From assembly GCF_017921815.1 (NCBI RefSeq), contig NZ_JAGEMM010000007.1, positions 62,001-126,000 on the forward strand: a stretch of 64,000 bases of DNA, written 5' to 3'. Positions 8,518-17,984 of the stretch are shown in pieces. A program made the translations under genes and the position numbers. A model generated the notes under the pieces. The model saw only the letters and a program-made list of their open reading frames with translations, had not been told where the DNA came from and did no database searches. The DNA is from Microvirga antarctica. Lineage in GTDB: Bacteria > Pseudomonadota > Alphaproteobacteria > Rhizobiales > Beijerinckiaceae. The number at the start of each line of letters is the position of its first letter. Position 1 is the first letter of the stretch.

Positions 8518-9258
8518 TTGACCTTACGTCATCATGAGGGCGCAGAGCCTTCCGGGCAGACGTCAGGTCCGCATACGGTGTTCACGCGCGCTGCCTTTCT
8601 CGCTGGCGCTCGCAGCTCTCTGCCGGGGTTTCCCGGTCTCCTTGTCTTTGGCATGGCTTTCGGGGCAGCCGCCGCCCAAAAGGGCCTGTCGTTTGCCGAA
8701 GCCCTGGGCCTGAGCACCTTTGTCTATGCGGGTGCGGCGCAGATGGTGGGCCTCGAGGTCTGGCAGGAGGTCTGGACGCTGGGAAACATCCTGACGCTCA
8801 TGACCGTGACGGCGATCATCAATGCCCGCTTCCTCCTGCTGGGCGCGACGATCCATCCCTGGATCCGTTACGAGCCCCTGCCCCGGGCCGCCGCCAATCT
8901 GTTTCTGCTGACGGATGCGAGCTGGATCTTCAGCATGCGCTACCGCAACGAGGGCGGACGCGACGTGGGGTTTCTGTTCGGCTGCGGCGCAGCCCTGTGG
9001 GTGCCCTGGGTGGCGGCAAGCGTCGCCGGCTTCTTCGCGGGCGCCTTCATTCCAGAGCCAAAGCGGTTTGGTCTCGATCTGGTGATGCCCATCCTGTTCA
9101 GCGTCATGCTGGTTCCCATGTGGAAAGGGGTGCTGCCGGCCCTGCCCTGGCTCGCGGCCGGGCTTGTCTCGCTTCTCGTGCACACATTCGTGCCGGGCTA
9201 CACCTTCATCATTGCGGGCGCATTGGCCGGGGTTGCGACCGGCATGGTGATGAAATGA
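8518..9258 (+). CDS. azlC: AzlC-family branched-chain amino-acid exporter, large subunit
   Basis: 246 residues. The preferred start is TTG at 8518 because GGAG (8506-8509) stands 8 bases before it; the in-frame GTG at 8509 overlaps that motif. AzlC features are visible: SSLPGFPGLLVFGMAFGAAA near the N-terminus, then LSTFVYAGAAQMVGLEVW and NARFLLLGATIHPW, with about seven to eight helices. AzlC and AzlD form a two-component exporter of branched-chain amino acids or their analogues. The stop overlaps the azlD start (ATGA), a tightly coupled pair. Confidence 0.9.
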   Translation: MTLRHHEGAEPSGQTSGPHTVFTRAAFLAGARSSLPGFPGLLVFGMAFGAAAAQKGLSFAEALGLSTFVYAGAAQMVGLEVWQEVWTLGNILTLMTVTAIINARFLLLGATIHPWIRYEPLPRAAANLFLLTDASWIFSMRYRNEGGRDVGFLFGCGAALWVPWVAASVAGFFAGAFIPEPKRFGLDLVMPILFSVMLVPMWKGVLPALPWLAAGLVSLLVHTFVPGYTFIIAGALAGVATGMVMK

Positions 9259-9578
9259 CGACCTGGATCCAATTCGCCAGCCCCTGGGGCAGCGCGCTCG
9301 CCATCGCCGCGATGGCTCTGGCGACCTATCTGTGCCGCATCGGCGGCGTGCTGCTCATGACGCGGGTGAAGATCACGCCGCGCGCCGAGCGCGGCCTTCG
9401 CGCGCTGCCGGGCTCGATCATCGTTGCCACCACCCTGCCGTTGATCGTCAATGGCGGCCTTTCTGCGTTTGTCAGCGTCGCGGTTGCGGCGATTGCCATG
9501 GCGCTCACGCGCGTGGAGCTTGCGGGTCTTGCGGCCGGCCTCGGGACCTTGTCAATCCTGCGAGCCTTTGGCGTCTGA
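9255..9578 (+). CDS. azlD: AzlD-family branched-chain amino-acid exporter, small subunit
   Basis: 107 residues with about four hydrophobic helices and the AzlD-type core ALATYLCRIGGVLLM followed by LRALPGSIIVATTLPLI. The start overlaps the azlC stop by four bases. The last 27 bases overlap the 3' end of the phosphatase gene on the other strand, so the two convergent transcripts are complementary at their ends. Confidence 0.9.
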   Translation: MTTWIQFASPWGSALAIAAMALATYLCRIGGVLLMTRVKITPRAERGLRALPGSIIVATTLPLIVNGGLSAFVSVAVAAIAMALTRVELAGLAAGLGTLSILRAFGV

Positions 9579-10025
9579 GCCCTGCTTGAAACGCATCCGG
9601 ATGCGATAGACGAGCCCGTCCCGCACATTGCGATGAGCGTCGAGCATCTGCTCGCGCGAGCCCGTCACCAGGGTTGGGTCCTGCGTCGGCCAGTATTCCA
9701 CATCGGCCGCAAGCGTCCGGGTGAGCTCCAGCGCCGCGTGATGGGCCTCGGGCGAGAGCGAGACGATCAGATCGAAGTTCAATCCCTCCCACTCCTCGAG
9801 TTCATCGAGGGTGCGCGGCTTGTGCTTGGATCCGTCGATGCCGATTTCGTCCAGTGCGGCCGTGGTGAATCCGCTGGTCTCGCCTTTGTGCACACCCGCC
9901 GACTGCACGTAGATCGACCGCCCGAAATAGTGGCGGGCTATGGCCTCCGCCATCGGCGATCGGACCGCGTTCATGGCGCACACGAAGAGAACCGAGTGGA
10001 TGCGTTTGGACCCCGGCTCCTCCAA
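9552..10025 (-). CDS. Low-molecular-weight protein-tyrosine-phosphatase family protein
   Basis: 157 residues. The P-loop reads VCAMNAVRSP, fitting C-x4-N-x-V-R-S with catalytic Cys16 and Arg22, and the general-acid loop is WPTQDPT (Asp116-Pro117). This fold includes both protein-tyrosine phosphatases and arsenate reductases; the DP loop favours phosphatase. The start is uncertain: a TTG at 10025 sits 3 bases after the UPF0262 stop, and there is no upstream in-frame ATG before the P-loop. It is last in the run murA - DUF2948 - hisD - UPF0262 - phosphatase. Its 3' end overlaps azlD. Confidence 0.85.
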   Translation of the reverse strand: MEEPGSKRIHSVLFVCAMNAVRSPMAEAIARHYFGRSIYVQSAGVHKGETSGFTTAALDEIGIDGSKHKPRTLDELEEWEGLNFDLIVSLSPEAHHAALELTRTLAADVEYWPTQDPTLVTGSREQMLDAHRNVRDGLVYRIRMRFKQGSDAKGSQD

Positions 10026-10028
10026 TCC

Positions 10029-10505
10029 TCAACCCCTCCAATGCAGGGCGAAGATCAGCGTGAAGATCCGGCGCGCGGTGTCGAAATCCAGCACCAGCTT
10101 GCCGTCGAGACGCTTCATCAGGAGTTCCGCCGCCTCGTTATGCAGACCGCGGCGGCCCATGTCGATCGCCTCGATCTGAGCAGGCGACGCAGAGCGGATC
10201 GCCTTGTAATAACTGTCGCAGACCATGTCGTAATCGCGGATCGTGTTGCGGAAGGGCGTCAGCGACAGGTGATGCGTGACAAGGCGCTCGCCCGAATCCG
10301 AATTGACCTCGAAACACAGGCGGTTCTCGACGAGACCAACATGCAGCGCGTACGGCCCGCCCTCGTAATTCGGCAGCGCGAAGTAATTCGCCTCCACGAT
10401 GTCGTAGATGGCAATGGCGCGCTCATGCTCCTGGTCGGGGTTGCCCCGGCCGATCGAGGTCTCGTCCAGAGTAATGGCGATCAACCGACTCCGTTCGTTC
10501 GCCAT
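10029..10505 (-). CDS. UPF0262 family protein
   Basis: 158 residues, start ATG at 10505 (MANERSRLIAITLDE). The sequence ERAIAIYDIVEANYFAL and HHLSLTPFRNTIRDYDMVCD is characteristic of UPF0262, a family of unknown function conserved in alphaproteobacteria next to hisD. It is soluble, without a signal peptide. It lies 14 bases after hisD and 3 bases before the phosphatase start, so it is surely co-transcribed. Its function is not known. Confidence 0.9.
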   Translation of the reverse strand: MANERSRLIAITLDETSIGRGNPDQEHERAIAIYDIVEANYFALPNYEGGPYALHVGLVENRLCFEVNSDSGERLVTHHLSLTPFRNTIRDYDMVCDSYYKAIRSASPAQIEAIDMGRRGLHNEAAELLMKRLDGKLVLDFDTARRIFTLIFALHWRG

Positions 10506-10519
10506 CCCCCCTCCCGTCC

Positions 10520-11812
10520 TCACATGTTCAAGCGGATCGCCACCGACCGCGCGTGGCCTTCCAGCCCCTCCGAGCGTCCGAGCGCGATGGCCGCCGGACC
10601 GAGCGCGCGCAGGGCCTCGGCGTCGCATTTCAGGATCGAGGTTCGCTTCATGAAGTCAAGCACGCCGAGCCCCGACGAGAACCGGGCCGAGCGCGCGGTG
10701 GGCAGGACGTGGTTGGGACCGCCCACATAATCGCCGATCGCCTCCGGCGTGTGGCTGCCGAGGAAGATGGCGCCGGCATTGCGCACCCGGGCCGAAAGGG
10801 CGTCGGCATTCTCGGTTTCGATCTCGAGATGCTCGGGGGCCAGCCGGTCGACGAGGGGAATGGCATCCTCCAGAGAGGCCACGAGAATGATGGCGCCGAA
10901 ATCCCGCCAGCTCGCCCGGGCGATCTCCGCCTTGGGGAGACTGAGCAATTGCCGCTCGACCGCACCCTCGACGGCATCGGCCAACGCCGCATCGTCGGTG
11001 ATCAGGATCGCCTGCGCGACCGGGTCGTGCTCGGCCTGTGCCAGAAGATCGGCCGCGATCCAGTCCGGATTGGCGTGACGGTCGGCAAGGATGAGAACCT
11101 CGGAGGGGCCGGCGATCATGTCGATTCCGACCTGCCCGAAAACCCGTCGTTTCGCCGCGGCCACAAACGCGTTTCCTGGCCCGACGATCTTGGCGACCGG
11201 CGCGACCGACGCGGTTCCGTACGCGAAGGCGGCAATCGCCTGGGCTCCGCCGATGCGGAAGACCTCGTCGACCCCGGCAAGGCGGGCTGCCGCAAGAACG
11301 AGCGGATTGGTCTCGCCATGAGGCGTCGGCACCATCATGGCAAGCCGCGGGACGCCCGCGACTTTGGCCGGAACGGCGTTCATGAGAACCGATGAGGGAT
11401 AGCTTGCCCGCCCGCCCGGCACGTAGAGGCCGACGGATTCGATCGCCGTCCACCGCCAACCGAGGGTGACACCCAGCGAATCGGTGCTCATATGGTCCTG
11501 CGGAACCTGCGCCCGGTGATAGGTCTCGATCCGCTCCTTCGCCAGGGCGAGGGCCGACAGCTCCTCCGGCGAGCAACGTTTGGCCGCTCCTTCGATTTCC
11601 TGATCCGAGATGCGCAGGCTCTCCGGGGTCAGGTACAGGTGGTCGAAACGCGCCGTATAATCGATCAGCGCCTGGTCGCCGCGGGCCACCACGTCCTCGA
11701 TGATGGCGCGAACGGCGTGGTCCACATCCTCGGAGGATTCGCGCTTGCCCGAGAGCAGGCGGGAGAAGGCGTCCGCGAATGACGCGTCACGGGCGTCGAG
11801 TCGCACCGGCAT
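10520..11812 (-). CDS. hisD: Histidinol dehydrogenase
   Basis: 430 residues, the standard length. The start at 11812 ([20 protein letters not shown]) overlaps the DUF2948 stop as TGATG. Conserved HisD segments are readable: [26 protein letters not shown], then [17 protein letters not shown] with [11 protein letters not shown], and near the end [20 protein letters not shown]. The enzyme makes histidine from histidinol in two NAD-dependent oxidation steps with a zinc ion in the cytoplasm. Other his genes are not in this window; the isolated hisD with DUF2948 and UPF0262 is a common alphaproteobacterial arrangement. Confidence 0.97.
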   Translation of the reverse strand: MPVRLDARDASFADAFSRLLSGKRESSEDVDHAVRAIIEDVVARGDQALIDYTARFDHLYLTPESLRISDQEIEGAAKRCSPEELSALALAKERIETYHRAQVPQDHMSTDSLGVTLGWRWTAIESVGLYVPGGRASYPSSVLMNAVPAKVAGVPRLAMMVPTPHGETNPLVLAAARLAGVDEVFRIGGAQAIAAFAYGTASVAPVAKIVGPGNAFVAAAKRRVFGQVGIDMIAGPSEVLILADRHANPDWIAADLLAQAEHDPVAQAILITDDAALADAVEGAVERQLLSLPKAEIARASWRDFGAIILVASLEDAIPLVDRLAPEHLEIETENADALSARVRNAGAIFLGSHTPEAIGDYVGGPNHVLPTARSARFSSGLGVLDFMKRTSILKCDAEALRALGPAAIALGRSEGLEGHARSVAIRLNM

Positions 11813-12252
11813 CAGGGGCGCTCCGGCGATGCATCGTCGTGGACGGGACGGCCATCGGCGGCCCATACGGGGCCCACGTCCATCATCTGCAATTCCACGC
11901 AATCGATATCGACCTGAATGGCGCCGCCCTCGGCGAAGATCAGCGTCGCGGTGCCCGAGGGCGCATCCGTCTCCTCGAAGGAAATCGCCAGCAGGTTCAG
12001 AACCGAATCCTTGTTCGATTGATCGATTCCCCGGACCCGTACGCCCTTCACCTGTTCGAAATGCATGCAGGTCAGCCGCCGCTGCGGCTTGTCCAGTCCG
12101 CACTCCCAGTCGAACCGGCGCACTTCGATGGCGAAACGGCGCTCCTTGGGCAGGAACACAATATCGCCGACCCGCAGCACCGCATCCTGGAGATGGGTCG
12201 AGATGATGGCCAGATCCTCGGCATCGAGGGCGACAAGTTTCAGGAGGTCCAT
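11812..12252 (-). CDS. DUF2948 family protein
   Basis: 146 residues, start MDLLKLVALDAEDLAIISTH. The motifs ALDAEDLAIIS and RFAIEVRRFDWE and a C-terminal strand reading GGAIQVDIDCVELQMMDVG are typical of DUF2948, an uncharacterised alphaproteobacterial family found just upstream of hisD. It is soluble and acidic, with no signal peptide. The stop overlaps the hisD start by one base, so translation is coupled. It lies 122 bases downstream of murA. Confidence 0.88.
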   Translation of the reverse strand: MDLLKLVALDAEDLAIISTHLQDAVLRVGDIVFLPKERRFAIEVRRFDWECGLDKPQRRLTCMHFEQVKGVRVRGIDQSNKDSVLNLLAISFEETDAPSGTATLIFAEGGAIQVDIDCVELQMMDVGPVWAADGRPVHDDASPERP

Positions 12253-12374
12253 GGGCTGCCAACTGGTTGCCGGGATCAGCAGATGAGCGGAAGATAGGAT
12301 CCCGGATAAGCGTTCTCGTTAGGTAGATAGCAGCGCACCCGAGCGCAACCTTTGCCGGCGGGCGCGACGCCATT

Positions 12375-13664
12375 CTATCCGCGCAGGCGCTCGATTTCCG
12401 CCCCGCACCGCGCGAGCTTGGCCTCCAGGGCCTCGAACCCGCGGTCGAGGTGATAGACCCGGTTGATCGTCGTTTCCCCGTCAGCCACCAGACCGGCGAT
12501 GACCAGCGAGACCGAGGCCCGCAGGTCGGTCGCCATGACCGGCGCGCCCTTCAGGCCGGCAACGCCTTCCACATAGGCGCTGTCGCCGTCGAGCCGGATC
12601 TGCGCGCCCAGGCGCGCCAACTCCTGCACATGCATGAACCGGTTCTCGAAAATCGTCTCGCGAATCCGCGAGGTCCCGTTCGCGCGGGTCATCAGGGCCA
12701 TGAACTGGGCCTGGAGGTCGGTGGGAAACCCGGGGAACGGGTCCGTGGTCACGTCGACCGACTGGATTCCGTTGCCATTGCGCCGGATCCGGACCCCGCC
12801 GAAGGTCGGCGTCACCTCGGTGCCCGATTGCTGAAGCACATCGAGGGCGAATTGGAGAAGCTCCGGCCGGGTGTTCTCGAGCACCACATCGCCGCCGGTC
12901 ATGGCGACCGCCATGGCGTAGGTCCCTGTCTCGATCCGATCGGGCAGGACGTCGTGAGAGGCGCCGCCGAGGCGGGACACGCCCGTGACGACGATCTCCG
13001 AGGTTCCCGCACCCTCGATCTTGGCGCCCATTTTCACGAGGCAGGCCGCAAGATCGGCGACTTCAGGCTCGCGGGCAGCGTTGCGAATCACCGTCACCCC
13101 GTCGGCCAGCGTCGCGGCCATCAGCGCCACGTGGGTCCCGCCCACGGTCACCTTCGGGAAGTCGATCTCGGCCCCTTTAAGGCCCTTCGGAGCGGTGCCA
13201 ATCACATAGCCGCCGTCGATCTCGATGGTGGCGCCCAGCCGGGCCAGGGCCATGATCAACAGATCGACCGGCCGGGTGCCGATGGCGCAGCCCCCCGGCA
13301 TCGACACCTTGGCGTGTCCGAAGCGGGCGAGCAGCGGCGCGATGACCCAGAAACTCGCCCGCATGGTCGAGACCAGCTCATAGGGCGCGCAGGTGTCGAT
13401 GACCGCGCGAGAGGTCAGCCGGATGGTCTGACCGGTCTCGGTGGTCTGGCCGGGGCGGCGGCCCGCGATGGTGTGGTCCACACCGAAATTGCTCATGATG
13501 CGCAGAAGGGACGAGATATCCGCCAGCCGGGGCACATTGCCGAGTTCCAGGGTTTCGTCGGTCAGCAGGCTCGCGATCATCAGGGGCAAGGCCGCATTCT
13601 TGGCGCCGGAGATCGGAATCGAGCCGTGGAGAGGCGCGCCGCCCCGTATGCGAATGCGATCCAT
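12375..13664 (-). CDS. murA: UDP-N-acetylglucosamine 1-carboxyvinyltransferase
   Basis: 429 residues. It catalyses the first committed step of peptidoglycan synthesis, transferring enolpyruvate from PEP to UDP-GlcNAc. The active-site Cys126 is in [14 protein letters not shown] (the fosfomycin target cysteine is intact), and the N-terminal SGAKNAALP carries the conserved Lys22-Asn23. The start at 13664 ([14 protein letters not shown]) follows GAGGGGG five bases upstream. It heads the run with DUF2948 and hisD, with a 122-base gap after it. Confidence 0.97.
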   Translation of the reverse strand: MDRIRIRGGAPLHGSIPISGAKNAALPLMIASLLTDETLELGNVPRLADISSLLRIMSNFGVDHTIAGRRPGQTTETGQTIRLTSRAVIDTCAPYELVSTMRASFWVIAPLLARFGHAKVSMPGGCAIGTRPVDLLIMALARLGATIEIDGGYVIGTAPKGLKGAEIDFPKVTVGGTHVALMAATLADGVTVIRNAAREPEVADLAACLVKMGAKIEGAGTSEIVVTGVSRLGGASHDVLPDRIETGTYAMAVAMTGGDVVLENTRPELLQFALDVLQQSGTEVTPTFGGVRIRRNGNGIQSVDVTTDPFPGFPTDLQAQFMALMTRANGTSRIRETIFENRFMHVQELARLGAQIRLDGDSAYVEGVAGLKGAPVMATDLRASVSLVIAGLVADGETTINRVYHLDRGFEALEAKLARCGAEIERLRG

Positions 13665-13724
13665 CAGGACCCCCTCAATATGCGTGTCACAAACCAGACC
13701 TATGCAGGCAGCAAGGCGGTGCGG

Positions 13725-13892
13725 CTAGTCTGACGGCTTGTCGCGCTGCGCAAGACCGCCCTCGGGCCGCGCCTCGCCGTCGGCGACAGTCGCCGCCTTG
13801 CGGCCGCGCGCCTGAGCCTTGCGCCGCTTGAGGTTTTCTTTCAAGGCGGCAGCCAGCCGGTCGGCCTTCTGTTGCGATCTCACGTCTGTCAT
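13725..13892 (-). CDS. Small basic protein of unknown function, 55 residues
   Basis: ATG at 13892 ([20 protein letters not shown]), stop at 13725, 60 bases upstream of murA on the same strand. The N-terminal half is a predicted amphipathic basic helix ([22 protein letters not shown]), and the tail is polar and probably disordered. Similar short Lys/Arg-rich proteins occur ahead of murA in Hyphomicrobiales as far as I recall, but no function is assigned. An in-frame extension to 13949 is less likely. Confidence 0.65.
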   Translation of the reverse strand: MTDVRSQQKADRLAAALKENLKRRKAQARGRKAATVADGEARPEGGLAQRDKPSD

Positions 13893-13982
13893 GATTCTCG
13901 CGACCCATCGTCGCCACCACCAGATAAAGGGTTCGCAAACAGCCCTCAACCAGAATATCAGTGAGATATGGCGACCTTGGCC

Positions 13983-13996
13983 TTGCGTGAGATCAA
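13983..13996 (+). promoter_or_regulatory. FixK/FNR-type box upstream of hemA
   Basis: TTGCGTGAGATCAA fits the FixK2-type consensus TTG(A/C)-N6-(T/G)CAA and matches the FNR half site ATCAA on the right. It lies 59 bases before the hemA start. This suggests oxygen-responsive control by a CRP/FNR-family protein, as known for hemA in related bacteria. Confidence 0.55.
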
Positions 13997-14055
13997 TGCC
14001 GTCTCGGCCGGCATCCCCGATAGAGGGTGTCGTTTGGATCTCGTCCGGTGAGATG

Positions 14056-15279
14056 ATGGATTATCAGAGCTTCTTCACGTCGGCGCTGACGCGCCTCCAA
14101 TCCGAGCAGCGCTATCGCGTGTTTGCCGACATCGAGCGTCTGGCCGGCCGGTTTCCCGACGCCATTTGGCACAGTCCGGCGGGGCCGAAGCCCATCACCG
14201 TCTGGTGCTCGAACGATTATCTCGGCATGGGCCAGAACCGGGACGTGACCCGGGCCATGGTGGAAACCGCCTGGCGCGTCGGCACCGGCGCGGGCGGCAC
14301 CCGCAACATTTCAGGAAACAGCCACGCCATCGTCGATCTCGAGGCTGAACTGGCCGATCTTCACGGCAAGGACGACGCCCTCGTCTTCACCTCCGGCTAC
14401 GTATCGAACCAGACCGGCATCGCCACGCTTGCGCGTCTGATCCCCGGCTGCCTCATCGTCTCCGATGCCCTGAACCACAATTCGATGATCGAAGGCGTCC
14501 GCCAATCGGGCTGCGAGAAGGCGATTTTCCGCCACAACGACATGGCCCATCTGGAAGAGGTGCTCATCGCCGCCGGCGACCGGCCGAAGCTCATCGTGTT
14601 CGAGAGCGTCTATTCCATGGACGGGGACGTCTCGCCCATTCATGCGGTCTGCGACCTCGCCGAACGCTACGGGGCCATGACCTATCTCGACGAGGTGCAC
14701 GCGGTCGGCATGTACGGCCCCCGCGGGGGCGGAATCGCCGAGCGCGACGTCGCCATGCATCGGATTGACGTGATCGAGGGGACCCTCGGCAAGGCCTTTG
14801 GGGTGATGGGCGGCTATATCGCCGCCTCGAAGGCGATGATCGATGCGGTGCGCAGCTTCGCGCCGGGCTTCATCTTCACCACCGCCCTTCCGCCGGCAGT
14901 GGCGGCGGCGGCGGCCGCCTCGGTCCGCCATCTGAAGAATTCCTCGGTCGAACGGGAGCACCAGCAGCGCCAGGTCGCCCGGGTGAAGGCCGCGCTGATC
15001 CGGGCCGGCCTGCCCGTTCTCGACACCGAAACCCATATCGTGCCGATCATGGTGTGCGATGCGGAAGCCTGCAAACTGGCCTCCGACCGCCTGCTGGAGA
15101 AACACGGCATCTACATTCAGCCGATCAACTACCCCACCGTGCCGCGCGGCACGGAGCGCCTGCGCATCACTCCCACCCCATTGCACACGGACGCCCACAC
15201 ACAGACCTTGGTCCGCGCCCTCACAGAGGTCTGGGGCGCCCTCTCCCTGACCCTGAATGCGAAAGTCGCCGCGGCCTGA
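14056..15279 (+). CDS. hemA: 5-aminolevulinate synthase
   Basis: 407 residues with start ATG 14056 ([20 protein letters not shown]); an ATG one codon earlier is equivalent. It condenses glycine and succinyl-CoA to 5-aminolevulinate using pyridoxal phosphate, the alphaproteobacterial entry to tetrapyrroles. Diagnostic segments are [24 protein letters not shown], and the PLP Lys246 in [10 protein letters not shown]. Length and motifs are complete. The upstream region holds a FixK/FNR-type box. tRNA-Thr follows 69 bases after the stop. Confidence 0.97.
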   Translation: MDYQSFFTSALTRLQSEQRYRVFADIERLAGRFPDAIWHSPAGPKPITVWCSNDYLGMGQNRDVTRAMVETAWRVGTGAGGTRNISGNSHAIVDLEAELADLHGKDDALVFTSGYVSNQTGIATLARLIPGCLIVSDALNHNSMIEGVRQSGCEKAIFRHNDMAHLEEVLIAAGDRPKLIVFESVYSMDGDVSPIHAVCDLAERYGAMTYLDEVHAVGMYGPRGGGIAERDVAMHRIDVIEGTLGKAFGVMGGYIAASKAMIDAVRSFAPGFIFTTALPPAVAAAAAASVRHLKNSSVEREHQQRQVARVKAALIRAGLPVLDTETHIVPIMVCDAEACKLASDRLLEKHGIYIQPINYPTVPRGTERLRITPTPLHTDAHTQTLVRALTEVWGALSLTLNAKVAAA

Positions 15280-15348
15280 CATTTAATTCGCCAATCAAAC
15301 TTGCGCCCGGCGCTGCCCTATGGCAGTAACCGGCGCGTCGCACGACAG

Positions 15349-15423
<75 letters not shown>

Positions 15424-15824
15424 TTTTTCTCAATGAAATCAGTGCACCTCCCCCTCATCCAAATTCTGCGACCGGTAATTCGGTGCGAACAAGGGTAGAA
15501 CACGGCAGACGAATCCGTGCAAAATCCGGGTACGAGATTTGCTAATGCCCTGAACGCCGAGACGCGGCATTCTTCCTTGCGTTCGTCGAGCCGCCTGGCC
15601 TGCAGCCTTGTCCTGAGGACGTTCACGGACATTCTGGTGGCAGTCGCGGCATACCGTATGCGCGATGCAGCCCGAGACACGCCGACGTCAGCGTGAAGTT
15701 ATGGGTAGTGCAAGATCGTACCGGCCGGGGGCTCGCTCAGGCGCTCCGCAGGGCGGTTGGATCAGGGGGCACGACTTCGCCTCACGCCCAACCCCAGTGC
15801 CGACACAGTGCCCGCTGCATTGTC
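15424..15824. other. Intergenic region after tRNA-Thr
   Basis: About 400 bases with no gene I can support. Short frames on both strands lack ribosome binding sites and familiar motifs, and one spans the tRNA. There is no integrase or direct repeat of the tRNA 3' end, so no sign of an integrated element at this tRNA. Confidence 0.5.
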
Positions 15825-17309
15825 CTACAAAATCAAATCGCCCGTCCACACCACCTTGAGACTGCGCAGCAGGATCTGAAAATCCGCGACGTGGTCGCCG
15901 TTGGTATCGCCTTCGAGAATGACGTGTGAGCCGGATTTGGCCGTTCGGAGTTGGCCGGCGGCAGTGAATGGCAGGGTCTCGATATAGACAAAATGCTGTT
16001 TGCCGGAAAACTTCACGTTCGCGTCGTACGATCGAAGGTCGATGCGGTCGACACCGTTCTTGAAATCCGTGATCGTGTCGCGCGCCTTTCCGAGCCCCGC
16101 CTCTCCGCGGGTGAACACGAACCGATCCACGCCAGCGCCACCTGTCATGACATCTGCTCCCGGGCCGCCCTGAATGACGTCGTTGCCGCCCAGTCCGCGG
16201 ATGATATCGTCGCCCGCATTGCCTTTGATGACATTGGAGGCCCCGTTCCCCGTCAGCGTATTGGGAAGCGCGTTGCCGACGATGCTGAGGGACAGCGTTC
16301 CGCTGACAACGGCGTCCTCGACATTCGCACTGAGGACGATCCCGCTTCTGGACGACGAAATGCGATCATGGCCACCGGACAGAGCCTCGGTGATCACATC
16401 GGAGAGCGAGTCCGTCCAGTAGACGTCATCGCCGTCGCCGCCGGCCATCTGGTCGCTGCCAGCGCCGCCGTCGAGCAGATCGTTGCCGCTCTCGCCGACC
16501 AGCACGTCGTTGCCGTCAAGCCCCGAGAGCCAATCGTTATCCTTGCCGCCGTTGAGGGTATCGGATCCGGTCGAGCCGGTGATCGTGTCATCCCCTTTGC
16601 CACCATAGGCTTCGCCGGCCCATGTGAAGTTGTCGGAGGTGAGATAGCCGGTGCGAACATTGCCGACGATGAGGCCCGTATGCTCGCTGTATTCGTAGAC
16701 CCAGGCATGCAGGGACGGATAATCGTAGAATCCGTCCCTGATCTTGTAGGCACCGGTCGCGATGGCGGTTTTGACGGTCTCATCGAAGGTGCTGATGTCG
16801 GCACCGCCCGTGCGGGCATGATCGAAAAATGACGTCATGGCGGGATAGAGCGCCCCAGTGGCAACACCGGTGAGGGTCGCGTTGCGCACGATCAGTCCGA
16901 TCGTCGGATCGAGCAAAGCAGCGTCGCGATCGGTCGTGATGAACAGCTGGGAGTGGTTGCCGACAGCTCCGTCGTCCCACCCCACTGCGTGGAAATTGGC
17001 GCTGAGCGTGCCGAATTCCTGAATCAGGAACATCGTCTGCTGGACGTATTGTCCACACGACAGGAGATCGGCAGACAGAAGGGCAGACAGGTCGACACCG
17101 GCGTTGCTCGAGCCATACGGCGCCAGATCGTAGGATACCACGGTGCAGAAGGCAGCGATCTGGACTTCCGCGCTCGCCGATTGCAAGCCGGCATCGGCCA
17201 CGAAATCCGCTTTGTGCGTCTGATAAAGGTCGACGATCCGGGTCGGATCGGACCGGATCGCGGCGTATTCGGAGCGTTTCAGATAAGCCACGAGAGCCCC
17301 CTTCTGCAT
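15825..17309 (-). CDS. Secreted RTX protein with transglutaminase-like N-terminal domain
   Basis: 494 residues in two parts. Residues 1-230 have no cleavable signal peptide and show a Cys-His-Asp order like transglutaminase/cysteine-protease folds: Cys85 in LSCGQYVQQTMFLIQEFG, His119 in GNHSQLFITTDRD, Asp134 in LLDPTIGLIV (the LDPT-x-G strand is typical). Residues 235-420 carry RTX nonapeptides (GGKGDDTITG, GGDGDD) in two blocks, and the C-terminus resembles the serralysin-type end (GAGVDRFVFT, then TITDFKNGVDRIDLRSYD). RTX repeats fold on calcium after export by a type I system through a C-terminal signal; no such exporter is in the window. The start has no good Shine-Dalgarno. The enzymatic role is inference from pattern. 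Confidence 0.75.
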   Translation of the reverse strand: MQKGALVAYLKRSEYAAIRSDPTRIVDLYQTHKADFVADAGLQSASAEVQIAAFCTVVSYDLAPYGSSNAGVDLSALLSADLLSCGQYVQQTMFLIQEFGTLSANFHAVGWDDGAVGNHSQLFITTDRDAALLDPTIGLIVRNATLTGVATGALYPAMTSFFDHARTGGADISTFDETVKTAIATGAYKIRDGFYDYPSLHAWVYEYSEHTGLIVGNVRTGYLTSDNFTWAGEAYGGKGDDTITGSTGSDTLNGGKDNDWLSGLDGNDVLVGESGNDLLDGGAGSDQMAGGDGDDVYWTDSLSDVITEALSGGHDRISSSRSGIVLSANVEDAVVSGTLSLSIVGNALPNTLTGNGASNVIKGNAGDDIIRGLGGNDVIQGGPGADVMTGGAGVDRFVFTRGEAGLGKARDTITDFKNGVDRIDLRSYDANVKFSGKQHFVYIETLPFTAAGQLRTAKSGSHVILEGDTNGDHVADFQILLRSLKVVWTGDLIL

Positions 17310-17984
17310 GGCGACGCGGAGGTGTCCGCTTCGATCGTCGTGTTGCTGCGGGCGAGCGGCGGGTACGGCGCCTGCAGCGTCGGTACGCGCAGTGGCAACC
17401 CGGAAGCTCGCACCGCCCGCTAAGCGCGGTTGTACTGCCCGGACCAGAGGGCGGGAACGCCTCCGCTTGGCCTCATCACGGCGTCGCTCTCAAAGTGCAG
17501 ACAGTCACTCTCATCGTTTTCCCTCGGCTTCCGTCACGGATTTGACAATTCCCTAACGTAAACTCTGAACGTCATATTCCGGCGCAGAGTCTATTAGATC
17601 CCTTCTCTCTGACTTGATCTTACGAAATTTTCAAGTCATCGCTCTCCATCGTGAGACCGCACTCACATATGACGTTGCGTCATCTACAATGACGTTCCGA
17701 TTAAGAAATTATCCACCGCTCTACTGATAATCTTTTGCCGTTCAACGTTCTCAGCCTAACGCCCTGGCGCGGATGCCAGCTTGACCGTCGGGTGGGATAA
17801 ACCGCGCGTGGGATAGCGTTGCGGCAATGTGCGCGACCAAATCGGTCCTCTGGTCTTCCGGAAGGCCGCATGACAAGCTCCGGCCCGAGGCTTTCCGCCT
17901 GCCGACCCCGGTTCGGAACCAAGCGTGCCAAGTCCGGTTCACCTCGGCGGGCGCGAGCGCCCATGCACTCAAATGGAGATTCCG
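17310..17984. other. Long intergenic region, AT-rich in its middle
   Basis: About 675 bases between the minus-strand RTX gene and a plus-strand secreted protein. The part 17500-17760 is clearly more AT-rich than its surroundings and holds the ATGACG repeat cluster. Short frames here show no motif or ribosome binding site I trust. It probably holds divergent promoters. Confidence 0.55.
17568..17696. promoter_or_regulatory. Cluster of ATGACGTT half-sites (candidate operator)
   Basis: ATGACGTT occurs at 17669-17676 and 17689-17696 on the plus strand and at 17568-17575 on the minus strand; 17669-17683 is a perfect inverted repeat ATGACG-TTG-CGTCAT. Three adjacent copies within 28 bases in a promoter-like AT-rich stretch suggest cooperative binding of a regulator. 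Confidence 0.45.

Noticed and set aside
17308..17556. Plus-strand short frame before the AT-rich region
   Set aside because: Arg/Ala/Ser-rich composition of a random high-GC frame and no start signal.
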